Positions 43,044-51,530 of a stretch of 64,000 bases of DNA are shown here, in pieces (position 1 is the first letter of the stretch; each line of letters opens with the position of its first letter). The DNA lies in NCBI RefSeq assembly GCF_042679605.1, contig NZ_JBHTMU010000009.1, forward strand, positions 1-64,000, given 5' to 3'. The DNA comes from Litorisediminicola beolgyonensis. GTDB taxonomy: Bacteria > Pseudomonadota > Alphaproteobacteria > Rhodobacterales > Rhodobacteraceae. The translations under genes were made by a program, and so were the position numbers. Under the pieces are notes generated by a model. It saw only the letters and a program-made list of their open reading frames with translations, was not told the DNA's origin and ran no database searches.

Positions 43044-43502
43044 TTTTCCCCGTTTGCTTCCCAAGCTTGCTCGACAGCTTTTACATCACACCGGTCTCCC
43101 GAAACCGGACGATCCCATCGAGCGGGGGCAATACAATGGCACGAAGAAGCCGTTTCGCAGCGAAACGGTTCCACATCCTTGCCACGGCACAGACCCACGA
43201 AAAAAGCCCGGACTCCCAATCCCGGTCTCTCTCGCAGTGCCACGCCGCAGCGCGTATCAAATCGGACAGGGCGAACACACGTTCGCTGGTCCCGCGCTGC
43301 ATCTTTGCGCGGGTGCGACAAGGCGTTTTGAACCGTTCACTACAGGTCGATTTTGCCAGTCGCGAGCCTGTCCCCCCAAGCGATGGTGACTCGCAGGACT
43401 GAAATTACCAACGCCTCGGTGAAAGCGGCAACGACTCTTCTCACTTGACTCGCAGATAACCGGAAAGAATCTCTCGCTACGTTTGAAATGTAACAGAAAA
43501 GC
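43044..43502. other. dnaA-rpsT intergenic region, no gene seen
   Basis: About 460 bases without a convincing gene. It contains the dnaA promoter region, a hairpin CCGTTTCG-CAG-CGAAACGG (43150-43168) and several short inverted repeats. I saw no consensus DnaA box (TTATCCACA) on either strand, so it is not a clear oriC. The open frames here have no ribosome binding sites or family features. Confidence 0.6.
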
Positions 43503-43530
43503 AAAAAGCGCCGAAAATTCGGCGCTTTTT
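43503..43530. terminator. rho-independent terminator of rpsT
   Basis: AAAAAGCGCCGAA-AA-TTCGGCGCTTTTT is a 13-bp perfect inverted repeat with an A-tract on one side and a T-tract on the other. It lies 26 bases after the rpsT stop on the minus strand. It can work in both directions and so also shields the dnaA region. Confidence 0.9.
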
Positions 43531-43555
43531 CAGGGGCTTAGAGATCAAGCCTTTG

Positions 43556-43819
43556 TTACGAAAGAGCTTTTACCCGGGCCGACAGGCGCGACATTTTCCG
43601 CGACGCGGTGTTCTTGTGGAAGACGCCCTTGGTGACGCCACGCATCAGCTCGGGCTGGGCGGCGCGCAGCGCGGTGGTGGCTGCGTCCTTGTCTCCGCTG
43701 GCAATGGCCTCTTCGACCTTGCGGAGGAACGTGCGGATGCGCGAGCGGCGCGCCTTGTTGATGGCGAAGCGCTTCTCGTTCTGACGGGCGCGCTTCTTGG
43801 ACTGCGGCGTATTTGCCAT
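43556..43819 (-). CDS. rpsT: 30S ribosomal protein S20
   Basis: S20 binds 16S rRNA in the small subunit. The product is 87 aa from the ATG at 43819 (MANTPQSKKRARQNEKR), basic throughout, and of normal family length. It is a single-gene unit ending in a strong terminator. Its position next to dnaA is common in alphaproteobacteria. Confidence 0.97.
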   Translation of the reverse strand: MANTPQSKKRARQNEKRFAINKARRSRIRTFLRKVEEAIASGDKDAATTALRAAQPELMRGVTKGVFHKNTASRKMSRLSARVKALS

Positions 43820-43979
43820 GTGATCGATCCCTTGCGGTCTGTTCAATGTCGTTGCGCGGCAAATGCCGGGCCCGGGCCAGTCACGACCGGATCGATTCTT
43901 GCCTGAGCGGGCATCACGCGCATGTAGCGGCGGCCTCTAACCCGAAAACCGCCGGGAGCCAAGACAAAAGTCGGCTTTC

Positions 43980-44756
43980 TCAGCGATCGCGGAACTGCGG
44001 GCTGCGCTTTTCGAGGAAGGCGGACATGCCTTCCTTCTGATCCTCGGTGGCGAACAGCGCGTGGAACATCCGGCGCTCGAAGGTCAGACCCTCGCTGAGC
44101 GTCGTCTCGTAGGCGCGGTTGACGGCTTCCTTCACCACCATCGTCACCAGGAGCGACTTTTCGGCGATCTTCTCGGCCGCGGCGGTCGCCTCTTCCATCA
44201 GAGCCTTTGCCGGGACGACGCGGCTGACGAGCCCGGCGCGTTCCGCCTCTTCGGCATCCATGAAGCGGCCGGTCAGGTGCATGTCCATGGATTTGGACTT
44301 GCCCACGAAGCGCGTGAGCCGCTGCGTGCCGCCGATCCCGGCGACCACGCCCAGGTTGATTTCGGGCTGGCCGAACTTGGCGCTGTCCGCGGCGATGATG
44401 AAATCGCACAGCATCGCCAGCTCGCAGCCGCCGCCGAGCGCGTATCCCGCCACTGCGGCGATCACCGGCTTGCGGGTCTTGGCGACGGCATCATGCTCGG
44501 CGGTGAAGAAATCGCCGAGGAACGCCTCGACAAAGGTCTTCTCGGACATCTCGCGAATGTCCGCCCCGGCGGCAAAGGCCTTTTGCGACCCGGTGAGGAT
44601 GATGCAGCGCACCTTGTCGTTGCTGTCGGCATCCTTCAGCGCCTCGGACAGCTCGGACAGGAGCTGCGAATTGAGCGCGTTCAGCGCATCCGGGCGGTTG
44701 AGTTTGATGGTGGCAATATGATCGCTCACCTCGACGATGATCGTCTCGTAGGCCAT
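43980..44756 (-). CDS. enoyl-CoA hydratase
   Basis: A crotonase-family enzyme that hydrates trans-2-enoyl-CoA in fatty acid oxidation. The protein is 258 aa with the oxyanion-hole regions AFAAGADIREM and ALGGGCELAMLCD and both catalytic Glu residues (GGCELA; FGQPEINLGVVAGIGG). It lies between mutM and rpsT. Chain-length preference cannot be assigned. Confidence 0.9.
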   Translation of the reverse strand: MAYETIIVEVSDHIATIKLNRPDALNALNSQLLSELSEALKDADSNDKVRCIILTGSQKAFAAGADIREMSEKTFVEAFLGDFFTAEHDAVAKTRKPVIAAVAGYALGGGCELAMLCDFIIAADSAKFGQPEINLGVVAGIGGTQRLTRFVGKSKSMDMHLTGRFMDAEEAERAGLVSRVVPAKALMEEATAAAEKIAEKSLLVTMVVKEAVNRAYETTLSEGLTFERRMFHALFATEDQKEGMSAFLEKRSPQFRDR

Positions 44757-44821
44757 GGCACACGCTTTCCGTTGTTATCGTCGGTCAGGAGTCCTTAGCA
44801 TTTGCGCATCGCCGATCAAGC

Positions 44822-45673
44822 TTATCTTTGGCAGCGAGGGCAGTAGAAGGACGACCGGCCGGACTGAACGATCCGGCTCACGGTGCCTCCGCAGCTCTCG
44901 CGCCGACAGCGTTCACCCTCGCGCCCGTAGACATCGAAGCTGTGCTGGAAATAGCCCAGTTCGCCATCGGCCTGCCGGAAGTCGCGCAAGGATGACCCGC
45001 CCGCGGCGATCGCGTCCTGAAGGGTCTCGCGGATGATCGGGACGAGGTTTGCGACCCGCGCCGACGAGATGCGCCCGGCTTTCCGTGCCGGGCTGATGCC
45101 GCCGCGAAAGAGCGCCTCGCAGACATAGATATTGCCGAGACCTGCCACGATCTTCTGGTCGAGCAGCGCCGATTTGATCGGCATGGTGCGACCCTTCAGC
45201 GCGTCCACCAGATGACCTTCGGAAAAGCCGTTGCCCAAGGGCTCCGGCCCCAGCGCGCGCAGAAGCGGATGCGCCTCCGCCCCGTCGGTGGCCATCAAAT
45301 CCATCGCGCCGAACCGGCGCGGGTCGTTGAAGGTGATCTTTGCGCCGCTGTCCATGTGCAGAACGACGTGATCGTGTTTCTCCGGCGCGGGATGGTCATG
45401 CACGAAGCGGCCGAGCGGATCGCCTGAGATCAGCATCCGGCCCGACATGCCGAGATGGATCAGCAGGGTCTCCCCGGTATCGAGATCGGCGAGAATGTAT
45501 TTCGAGCGTCGACGCAGCCGGTCGACCCGCGCGCCGGTCAATCGCTCGGCCATCCGGTCGGGAAAGGGCCAGCGCAGGTCGGGACGGTTCACGTCGGCGC
45601 GGGAGATGCGCGCGCCGGTCATGACCGGTTCGAGCCCGCGGCGGACGGTTTCGACTTCGGGTAACTCGGGCAT
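44822..45673 (-). CDS. mutM: formamidopyrimidine-DNA glycosylase (MutM/Fpg)
   Basis: Removes oxidised purines such as 8-oxoguanine. The product is 283 aa beginning MPELPEVETVRRGLEPV, so the catalytic Pro follows Met. The beta-loop Lys is in RRRSKYILADL, and a C-terminal zinc finger has cysteines in ERCRRESCGG and YCPRCQR. An in-frame start at 45757 is rejected because the N-terminal Pro must be exposed. It is divergent from ubiE. Confidence 0.96.
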   Translation of the reverse strand: MPELPEVETVRRGLEPVMTGARISRADVNRPDLRWPFPDRMAERLTGARVDRLRRRSKYILADLDTGETLLIHLGMSGRMLISGDPLGRFVHDHPAPEKHDHVVLHMDSGAKITFNDPRRFGAMDLMATDGAEAHPLLRALGPEPLGNGFSEGHLVDALKGRTMPIKSALLDQKIVAGLGNIYVCEALFRGGISPARKAGRISSARVANLVPIIRETLQDAIAAGGSSLRDFRQADGELGYFQHSFDVYGREGERCRRESCGGTVSRIVQSGRSSFYCPRCQR

Positions 45674-46010
45674 GGTCACCTTCGCTGAATGGCAGGCACG
45701 TCGGGCTGGGGTTTGCAGCCCGGATCGGCCGATGAGTGTGGCGTGCCCATAAGCCACTGCGCCCGGAGGGGTTCAAGCCATCGGCGCCTGTTTTTCGCCG
45801 ACGGACACAGGAGCGTGACGGGCACCGACGTGCCGATATCAGGTCGCGGGTCGCGTGTCCGAATGCGCGGACGGGCCGCCGTCAGGGCGACCGCACCGCG
45901 GCAATTCCTGCTCCGCGATCACGTCCTGCGTGAGGCGGTTTGACGACTGTGCATTCCTGCCCATCTCTAGTACGCAATGGCCAGACTGTGCGAGCGAACC
46001 GGACCCTGCG
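45674..46010. other. mutM-ubiE divergent intergenic region, no gene seen
   Basis: 337 bases between divergent genes, presumably holding both promoters. A weak candidate toward ubiE is TTGACG at 45940-45945, but no good -10 follows at the usual distance. The short open frames here are Arg/Gly-rich and look like high-GC artefacts. Confidence 0.5.
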
Positions 46011-46763
46011 ATGACCCAAGCCGATGACAAGACCACCCATTTCGGCTTCGAGTCGGTCCCCGAGACGGAGAAGGCTGGCCGCGTTCAGGGCGTCTTCAAT
46101 TCGGTCGCGTCGAAATACGATGTCATGAACGACGCGATGAGCCTCGGTATCCACAGGCTCTGGAAAGACGCGATGATGGACTGGCTGGCGCCACGGCCCG
46201 GGCAGAAACTGCTCGACGTGGCGGGCGGCACCGGAGACATCTCCTTCCGTTTCCTGAAGCGCGCCGGATCGGGCCATGCGACGGTTCTCGACCTGACCGA
46301 ACCGATGCTCGTCGAAGGCCGGAAGCGCGCCGAGGCCGCCGCGATGGCGGACAGCCTCGACTGGGTGGTCGGGGATGCGATGAAGTTGCCGTTCCCGGAT
46401 TCGACCTTCGACGTCTATACGATCAGCTTTGGCATCCGGAACGTGACGCGCCCCGAAGAGGCGCTGGCCGAGGCCTATCGCGTTCTGCGCCCCGGCGGGC
46501 GGCTCATGGTTCTCGAGTTCAGCCAGATACCGGTCCCGGGTCTGCAGAAGCTCTACGATCTCTATTCTTTCAACGCGATTCCGGCCATGGGCCAGGCGAT
46601 CGCCGGAGATCGGGCGAGTTATCAGTATCTCGTCGAATCGATCCGCCGCTTCCCCGATCAGGACACCTTCCTGTCGATGGTGCGCAGCGCGGGGTTCGGG
46701 CAGGCGGCCTATCGCAATCTGAGTCTCGGGATCGCCTGTCTGCATTCGGGCTGGAAGATCTGA
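46011..46763 (+). CDS. ubiE: ubiquinone/menaquinone C-methyltransferase UbiE
   Basis: Carries out a C-methylation in quinone synthesis. The product is 250 aa from the ATG at 46011 (MTQADDKTTHFGFESVPE). SAM motif LLDVAGGTGDISFRF is near residue 65, and the family stretches YDVMNDAMSLGIHRLWK and SFGIRNVTRPEEAL are present. It lies 4 bases before ubiB, with which it forms an operon. Confidence 0.96.
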   Translation: MTQADDKTTHFGFESVPETEKAGRVQGVFNSVASKYDVMNDAMSLGIHRLWKDAMMDWLAPRPGQKLLDVAGGTGDISFRFLKRAGSGHATVLDLTEPMLVEGRKRAEAAAMADSLDWVVGDAMKLPFPDSTFDVYTISFGIRNVTRPEEALAEAYRVLRPGGRLMVLEFSQIPVPGLQKLYDLYSFNAIPAMGQAIAGDRASYQYLVESIRRFPDQDTFLSMVRSAGFGQAAYRNLSLGIACLHSGWKI

Positions 46764-46767
46764 CGCC

Positions 46768-48300
46768 ATGCGTGGACCCCACAATCTCTGGCGGCTGATC
46801 CGGACCGGCGCGACCTTCGAGCGGACCGGCGCGATGCGCGCGGTCCTCGACGCGATGGACGCGCCCCGGTCGTTGCGCGTGGCGGCGCGCGTCTTGGGAT
46901 GGCCGTTCAAATGGCTCGGCTATGAAGGCGACAACTCGATGCCGCCCGCGCCGCGCGCGCTGACCGCACTTGGGCCGGCCTATATCAAGTTCGGCCAGAT
47001 CCTGTCGACGCGCCCGGACGTGGTGGGCGACGAGATGGCCGCTGAGCTTCGCGTCCTTCAGGACAAACTGCCCCCGTTCTCGGTGACCGAGGCGAAAGAG
47101 GCCATCGAGCGCGACCTCGGAGTGTCGCCCGACGCGGTGTTCTCGGAGTTCAGCGCGCCCGTGGCCGCGGCCTCCATCGCGCAGGTGCACCGCGCGTGCC
47201 TCGCGGAGACCGGTGAGATCGTCGCGGTAAAGGTCCTCCGCCCGGGGATCGAACGCGCCTTTCGCCGGGACATCGACGCATTCTATTTCGCCGCGCGGGC
47301 CATCGAGTGGCTGTCGCCTTCGTCCCGTCGCTTGCGCCCGACCGAGGTGATCCGACATTTCGAGGGCGTGGTGTCTGGCGAGCTCGATCTGCGGCTCGAA
47401 AGCGCTGCGGCGTCGGAATTTGCCGCCAATACCGAAGACGACGCGGGCTTCCGGGTGCCCCGCGTGCGCTGGTTCCTGTCGGGGCGGCGCGTCATGACGC
47501 TCGATTGGGTCGACGGCGTCCCGCTCGGAGACAATGCCGCGCTCGACAGCGCCGGACACGATCGGGTTCATCTCTCCGAACGCGTGCTGCAGCTCTTCCT
47601 CAGCCACGCTTTGCGTGACGGGTTTTTCCATGCCGACATGCATCAGGGCAATCTGAAGGTCGGCCCGGACGGATCGATCGTCGCCTTCGATTTCGGCATT
47701 ATGGGGCATATCGACGAATACACCCGCCGGGTCTACGCCGAGATTCTCTACGGTTTCATCCGCCGCGATTACCAACGCGTGGCCGAGGTCCATTTCGAGG
47801 CTGGATATGTTCCGCGCGACCGCGATGTGCACGAATTTGCCCGTGCGTTGCGTGCGGTGGGCGAGCCGATCTTCGGGATGGACGCCACGCGGATTTCGAT
47901 GGCTCGTCTCTTGGCCTATCTCTTCGAGGTGACCGAGCGCTTCGGGATGGAGACGCGCACCGAGCTGATCCTCTTGCAGCGCACTATGGTGGTGGTCGAA
48001 GGCGTCGCGCGGTCTCTGAATCCGCATATGAACATCTGGCACGTCGCTCAGCCGGTGGTCGAGGATTACATCAAGAACTCGATCGGTCCGCGCGCGGTCC
48101 TGCGCGATCTGAAGCAGACCGCAGAGATTTTCTCGCGCTTCGGTCCCAGGATCCCGGCTTTGGTCGAGGATATGCTGATCAGGCAATCGCAGCCGGAGCC
48201 TGTGCCGCCGCGACGCATCTGGCCGCTCTGCATGTCCTGGGCCGCGTTCGGCGCCGCTCTTGGGGCGGGCGCCGCGCTCTTACTGGGCGCTCTCGGGTAA
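46768..48300 (+). CDS. ubiB: ubiquinone biosynthesis protein UbiB (ABC1/ADCK family)
   Basis: An atypical kinase-like ATPase needed for ubiquinone synthesis. The protein is 510 aa with the KxGQ motif (ALGPAYIKFGQILSTRPD), the Ala-rich loop AAASIAQVHRA, the HADMHQGN loop and DFGIMG. A C-terminal hydrophobic segment (AAFGAALGAGAALLLGALG) anchors it to the membrane. Its stop lies two bases from the stop of convergent flgD. Confidence 0.95.
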   Translation: MRGPHNLWRLIRTGATFERTGAMRAVLDAMDAPRSLRVAARVLGWPFKWLGYEGDNSMPPAPRALTALGPAYIKFGQILSTRPDVVGDEMAAELRVLQDKLPPFSVTEAKEAIERDLGVSPDAVFSEFSAPVAAASIAQVHRACLAETGEIVAVKVLRPGIERAFRRDIDAFYFAARAIEWLSPSSRRLRPTEVIRHFEGVVSGELDLRLESAAASEFAANTEDDAGFRVPRVRWFLSGRRVMTLDWVDGVPLGDNAALDSAGHDRVHLSERVLQLFLSHALRDGFFHADMHQGNLKVGPDGSIVAFDFGIMGHIDEYTRRVYAEILYGFIRRDYQRVAEVHFEAGYVPRDRDVHEFARALRAVGEPIFGMDATRISMARLLAYLFEVTERFGMETRTELILLQRTMVVVEGVARSLNPHMNIWHVAQPVVEDYIKNSIGPRAVLRDLKQTAEIFSRFGPRIPALVEDMLIRQSQPEPVPPRRIWPLCMSWAAFGAALGAGAALLLGALG

Positions 48301-48302
48301 AA

Positions 48303-48980
48303 TCACCGCGCCACGCGCACCGCTTGCGCAGTTTCAGCGGAGAGTTCCGCGCCGCCAGCGAGCCTCAATTGAACATGTCCATGAAGGTTCCGGGTGGCTT
48401 CGACCACTGTGTCATAGGCCGCCACTGGAAGGGTCTGCGATTCGCCTGCATCATCCGTCGAGACGAGCGAGAATGTATAGGCTCCCCGGGGAAGCGGACG
48501 CCCGTTCGAATCGCTCCCGGCCCAACTGATGCGCCCGCCATTGGCGGGAAGAGATTCCAATGAGACGGCGGCGCCGGTTGCGTCGGTCACCATCAAGGCG
48601 GGCGCTCCCGGCGGGAGCGGATGAGGAAGCTCCAGGTCTATCGGAGCGCCATCGAACAGAACGGCGTCGTCGGTCAGCACCTCGGCATCGAGCCACGAGG
48701 TCAGAGACTGAATCGATCCCTGACCGAGCCGGTCGCCCAGCCCGCGCAAAAGATCGTTCGTCAGGACCTGCTGCTCGACCGAGGAAAAGGTCGCGAGCTG
48801 CGTCGCATAATCGGTCGCATCGATGGGGTTGAGCGGGTCCTGGTTTCGCACCTGCGCGGTGAGCATGCGCAGGAACGTCTCGAAATCCGACCCGATCTTG
48901 GTCGCGCCGCCGGATGCGCCGGACGCATCGTGGCTTGCTCCCTCAGTCGTAAGAGCCTGTGTAGCAGGTGCGATATCCAT
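48303..48980 (-). CDS. flgD: flagellar hook assembly protein FlgD
   Basis: FlgD is the scaffold cap for hook polymerisation. The 225-aa protein has the N-terminal signature FLRMLTAQVRNQDPLNPID and SSVEQQV, then a beta-sandwich with SNGRPLPRGAYTFSL. It follows fliK by 12 bases in the same operon, pairing hook cap and hook-length control. It converges on ubiB. Confidence 0.94.
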   Translation of the reverse strand: MDIAPATQALTTEGASHDASGASGGATKIGSDFETFLRMLTAQVRNQDPLNPIDATDYATQLATFSSVEQQVLTNDLLRGLGDRLGQGSIQSLTSWLDAEVLTDDAVLFDGAPIDLELPHPLPPGAPALMVTDATGAAVSLESLPANGGRISWAGSDSNGRPLPRGAYTFSLVSTDDAGESQTLPVAAYDTVVEATRNLHGHVQLRLAGGAELSAETAQAVRVAR

Positions 48981-48992
48981 GACAAACTTTCC

Positions 48993-50657
48993 TTATAATC
49001 GCAGATCTATGCCGGAGGCAGCTGACCCAGTGCGCCGGACCGGATGTGCCTGCACTTCGGTTTCCGAAATCTCGAGGTCGCTTGTCGGTTGCTCGCTCGA
49101 TGGTTTCGAGTCGCCACTACGCCCGAAATCCCTACCCTGTGACACGTCGAGCTGCGCGGACGCACCGTTGGCCAGTTCGCTTCGCAAGAGCGTCAAGTGC
49201 CGTCGCAAGAGGTCTGCAGTATCCGCCCGCTCCGCGCTGATCTGGATCGATTGGGCGGTCTCGTGCCCGGAAATCGATATACGCAAGCGACCGAGCTCCT
49301 CGGGTTCCAACCTCAGCTCCAAGCGGCCGTCGACGCGCTGCTGGAGCGCCTCGAACACCTGATCGAGCACTGCCCTCGCGACCTGTGTGCTTTTCAGTGC
49401 GCCATCGGGACTGGCCGCGTGCGGCCGGAAATCGCTTCTGAGGGAGAAATCGTGACCGAAACTACCGATTTCTGGAGAAGGATCTGTCTTGTGCGCGCGA
49501 TCTCTTGGTATTGAAGTTGATCGAAACTCGGTGTCCTCCAGGCTCACCTGCGAGTTTTGAGCGGAGCCTCGCGGATCAGAATTGGTTGATCGGTCCGACA
49601 GCGCCGAGATGAAGTCCCGAGTGCCATCTTGCCCACGGCGGAGCTCTGTCATTAGGCTGAGTTTCCCGTCCGAGCTGTCATCCACGGAAGGAGAAACTCC
49701 AGTTACCCTTTCGCGCTGACCGACATCCGTCTCTCGTTTCAATGCGTTAGGCAGAGTGACGTTGTCAGGGATGAGCGAAGGCGAACTGGAAACGTTCCCG
49801 CGGGAGCTTTTGATGATAGAAGAATCGTCATTTTCGCCAGGACGAGCTCGCGCAGAAACAGCCTTATCGTTGACACTTTCCAAACCATCGCACGCTGAAG
49901 AGTTCTTGGGCCCGAGCGCGCTGCGGCTTTCGGAATCCTCAACGGCCTGTGACGCGCTGGTCTCTTCTGCACCAGGAAGGCTGTAATTGTGTTTAAGTAA
50001 GCTAAGGGCCTTGGGCACACTTCCCTCTTGGGTCGCACTGAGATGCCTTGATATTTCTCTCGTCTCGTTTTCCCGGAGGGATCGGTTCGGGTTACTGACG
50101 TTCCCTAGTAAATATCTAATCTCATCAGTGTGAGGCGCCAATATGTCCAGATTTACCTCATTATAATTGCAATATTCGGGTTTTTCGCTTCCTGCTTGGA
50201 TTCCTGATTTTGGATTCGTTCTGTTAATATGATAAGTGGGTTTCTCCAAAAATGAAGAACGCGTTATCTCGCTCCAGTCACTAATGATTTCAGTGAATTT
50301 CAGTATGCTATCAACCCCGCCTGCGGAGTTGTTGCAAAAATTGGAGAGTTCATTTGAAGGCAGTAACTCATTTTTCAGTCGCTTTACGGTCCCGAATTCT
50401 TGTGATGGCGGATTTTTTTTTGTGTCTAAAGTTTTAAAGGCGATAGCTTCACGGAAAACATGATCAGATTTTTCTTCGCACAGGTTTGTGATGATGAGTT
50501 TTTCTGGTTCATTGCTCTCAGCGCAATACGATGGAAGACCTGCTGTGGTCTCCTCATCTAGTATCTCCTGAAAGAAAGAAGTGCCTTTCTCCGTTGGCTC
50601 GTCGGTGCGTGCCCCTGAAGCCGACTCTCGACCGTAGATTATAGGAGTGACAAGCAT
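48993..50657 (-). CDS. fliK: flagellar hook-length control protein FliK, AT-rich 5' half
   Basis: FliK measures hook length and switches export specificity. The product is 554 aa from the ATG at 50657 (GGAG upstream); a GTG at 50669 is an alternative. The C-terminal domain carries the family core LELRLEPEELGRLRISISG near residue 460. The N-terminal ~250 residues are Ser/Asn/Glu/Lys-rich without a domain. The corresponding DNA is far poorer in G+C than its surroundings (24/60 in 50221-50280 and 22/60 in 50401-50460), unlike the rest of the window. Confidence 0.85.
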   Translation of the reverse strand: MLVTPIIYGRESASGARTDEPTEKGTSFFQEILDEETTAGLPSYCAESNEPEKLIITNLCEEKSDHVFREAIAFKTLDTKKNPPSQEFGTVKRLKNELLPSNELSNFCNNSAGGVDSILKFTEIISDWSEITRSSFLEKPTYHINRTNPKSGIQAGSEKPEYCNYNEVNLDILAPHTDEIRYLLGNVSNPNRSLRENETREISRHLSATQEGSVPKALSLLKHNYSLPGAEETSASQAVEDSESRSALGPKNSSACDGLESVNDKAVSARARPGENDDSSIIKSSRGNVSSSPSLIPDNVTLPNALKRETDVGQRERVTGVSPSVDDSSDGKLSLMTELRRGQDGTRDFISALSDRSTNSDPRGSAQNSQVSLEDTEFRSTSIPRDRAHKTDPSPEIGSFGHDFSLRSDFRPHAASPDGALKSTQVARAVLDQVFEALQQRVDGRLELRLEPEELGRLRISISGHETAQSIQISAERADTADLLRRHLTLLRSELANGASAQLDVSQGRDFGRSGDSKPSSEQPTSDLEISETEVQAHPVRRTGSAASGIDLRL

Positions 50658-50759
50658 ACCAATCTCCACATTCGCTGCAGTGACTAAAGTCGAGAATGCT
50701 TACGGAATATTTACCGGCACACACGAAAATCAAAAAATCTTATCTAGGGAGCGAGTCGA

Positions 50760-51023
50760 TTGCCGAAATTGTCCATAACTAGCGTAAACGGCTCGCATTC
50801 GCAGATGCGTCGCGCGGCGGGTGACCTTGAGAAACAGTTTGTGGCGGAGATGTTGGCCGCTTCGAAGATCGGTACGCCACGCGAGGCTTTCGGCGGCGGT
50901 GCGGGCGAAGATGCGTTCGCGTCCTTTATTCTAGACGCCCATGCTGAGGCCCTCGTATCGCGACGCGGCTTCGGTCTCTCGGAACATATTTTTCGATCGC
51001 TCGTGGAGGCGTCCGATGGATGA
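50760..51023 (+). CDS. FlgJ-like rod-binding protein
   Basis: An 87-aa protein matching the N-terminal rod-binding part of FlgJ (DLEKQFVAEMLAAS, GGGAGEDAFASFILDAHAEAL). It lacks a muramidase domain, as is common in alphaproteobacteria where a separate lytic enzyme is used. The start is a TTG at 50760 with AGGGAGCGAG upstream; an internal ATG at 50805 is a weaker choice. It overlaps the next gene by 8 bases. Confidence 0.85.
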   Translation: MPKLSITSVNGSHSQMRRAAGDLEKQFVAEMLAASKIGTPREAFGGGAGEDAFASFILDAHAEALVSRRGFGLSEHIFRSLVEASDG

Positions 51024-51339
51024 CATCCGAGACTTGCTTGACGCAGAGCGCACCGCTTTAACCTCTGGCGATTTCGAAGAAATCGAGCGGTTGTCGCAAA
51101 TTAAAGCACATTTTTTTGAGGCGTCCGCCAATTTCCCAACTGATCCCGGCGAGCTAGAGCAAATCAACCGGATGCTGAGGCGAAACCAGGAGCTCTTCAG
51201 AGCTGCGCTGGATGGTATTCAAGCGGCCGTTGATCGCATGGCCTTGCTGAAGGACGTGCGGATCGAGACTTATCTCGGCGATGGTCAAAAACGCAGGATA
51301 TCTGAGAAGCGCAGCAGCCGACTGGAGCGACATGCCTGA
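51016..51339 (+). CDS. FlgN-like flagellar chaperone
   Basis: A 107-aa, mostly helical protein (MDDIRDLLDAERTALTSGDF; LEQINRMLRRNQELFRAAL) that resembles FlgN, the export chaperone for hook-filament junction proteins. It overlaps the FlgJ-like gene and precedes flagellin. Identification is by helical pattern and context, so alternatives remain open. Confidence 0.65.
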   Translation: MDDIRDLLDAERTALTSGDFEEIERLSQIKAHFFEASANFPTDPGELEQINRMLRRNQELFRAALDGIQAAVDRMALLKDVRIETYLGDGQKRRISEKRSSRLERHA

Positions 51340-51496
51340 ATGTTGATCAAATGCCGCTCATTTAAGATGACCGAATTATCGCTTTATTAGGACCGTCATC
51401 GTCATTGTGGCCCTGCATCCGGATCGGGTGGCGCGTCGGGTCGTAGATCCGTCGCAATGGTCAGAAGACCGACAACCGCCGTTAAAACGGCTTTCC

Positions 51497-51512
51497 GGTG
51501 CCCGAAGGCACC
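51497..51512 (+). promoter_or_regulatory. hairpin in the flagellin mRNA leader
   Basis: GGTGCC-CGAA-GGCACC is a perfect 6-bp stem with a four-base loop, ending seven bases before the ribosome binding site AAAGGAGCC of flagellin. In Caulobacter FlbT acts on the flagellin mRNA leader. Since flbT lies downstream here, this hairpin is a plausible target, which is inference. Confidence 0.5.
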
Positions 51513-51530
51513 TCGGCGAAAGGAGCCGAT

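Noticed and set aside
45689..45943. Short open frames between mutM and ubiE
   Set aside because: Arg/Gly-rich composition, overlapping frames in several phases and no ribosome binding site; likely non-coding.
51340..51530. Possible sigma-54 or sigma-28 promoter upstream of flagellin
   Set aside because: No GG-N10-GC pair with good context was found, and the best sigma-28-like match has spacing two bases too short. No promoter is claimed.
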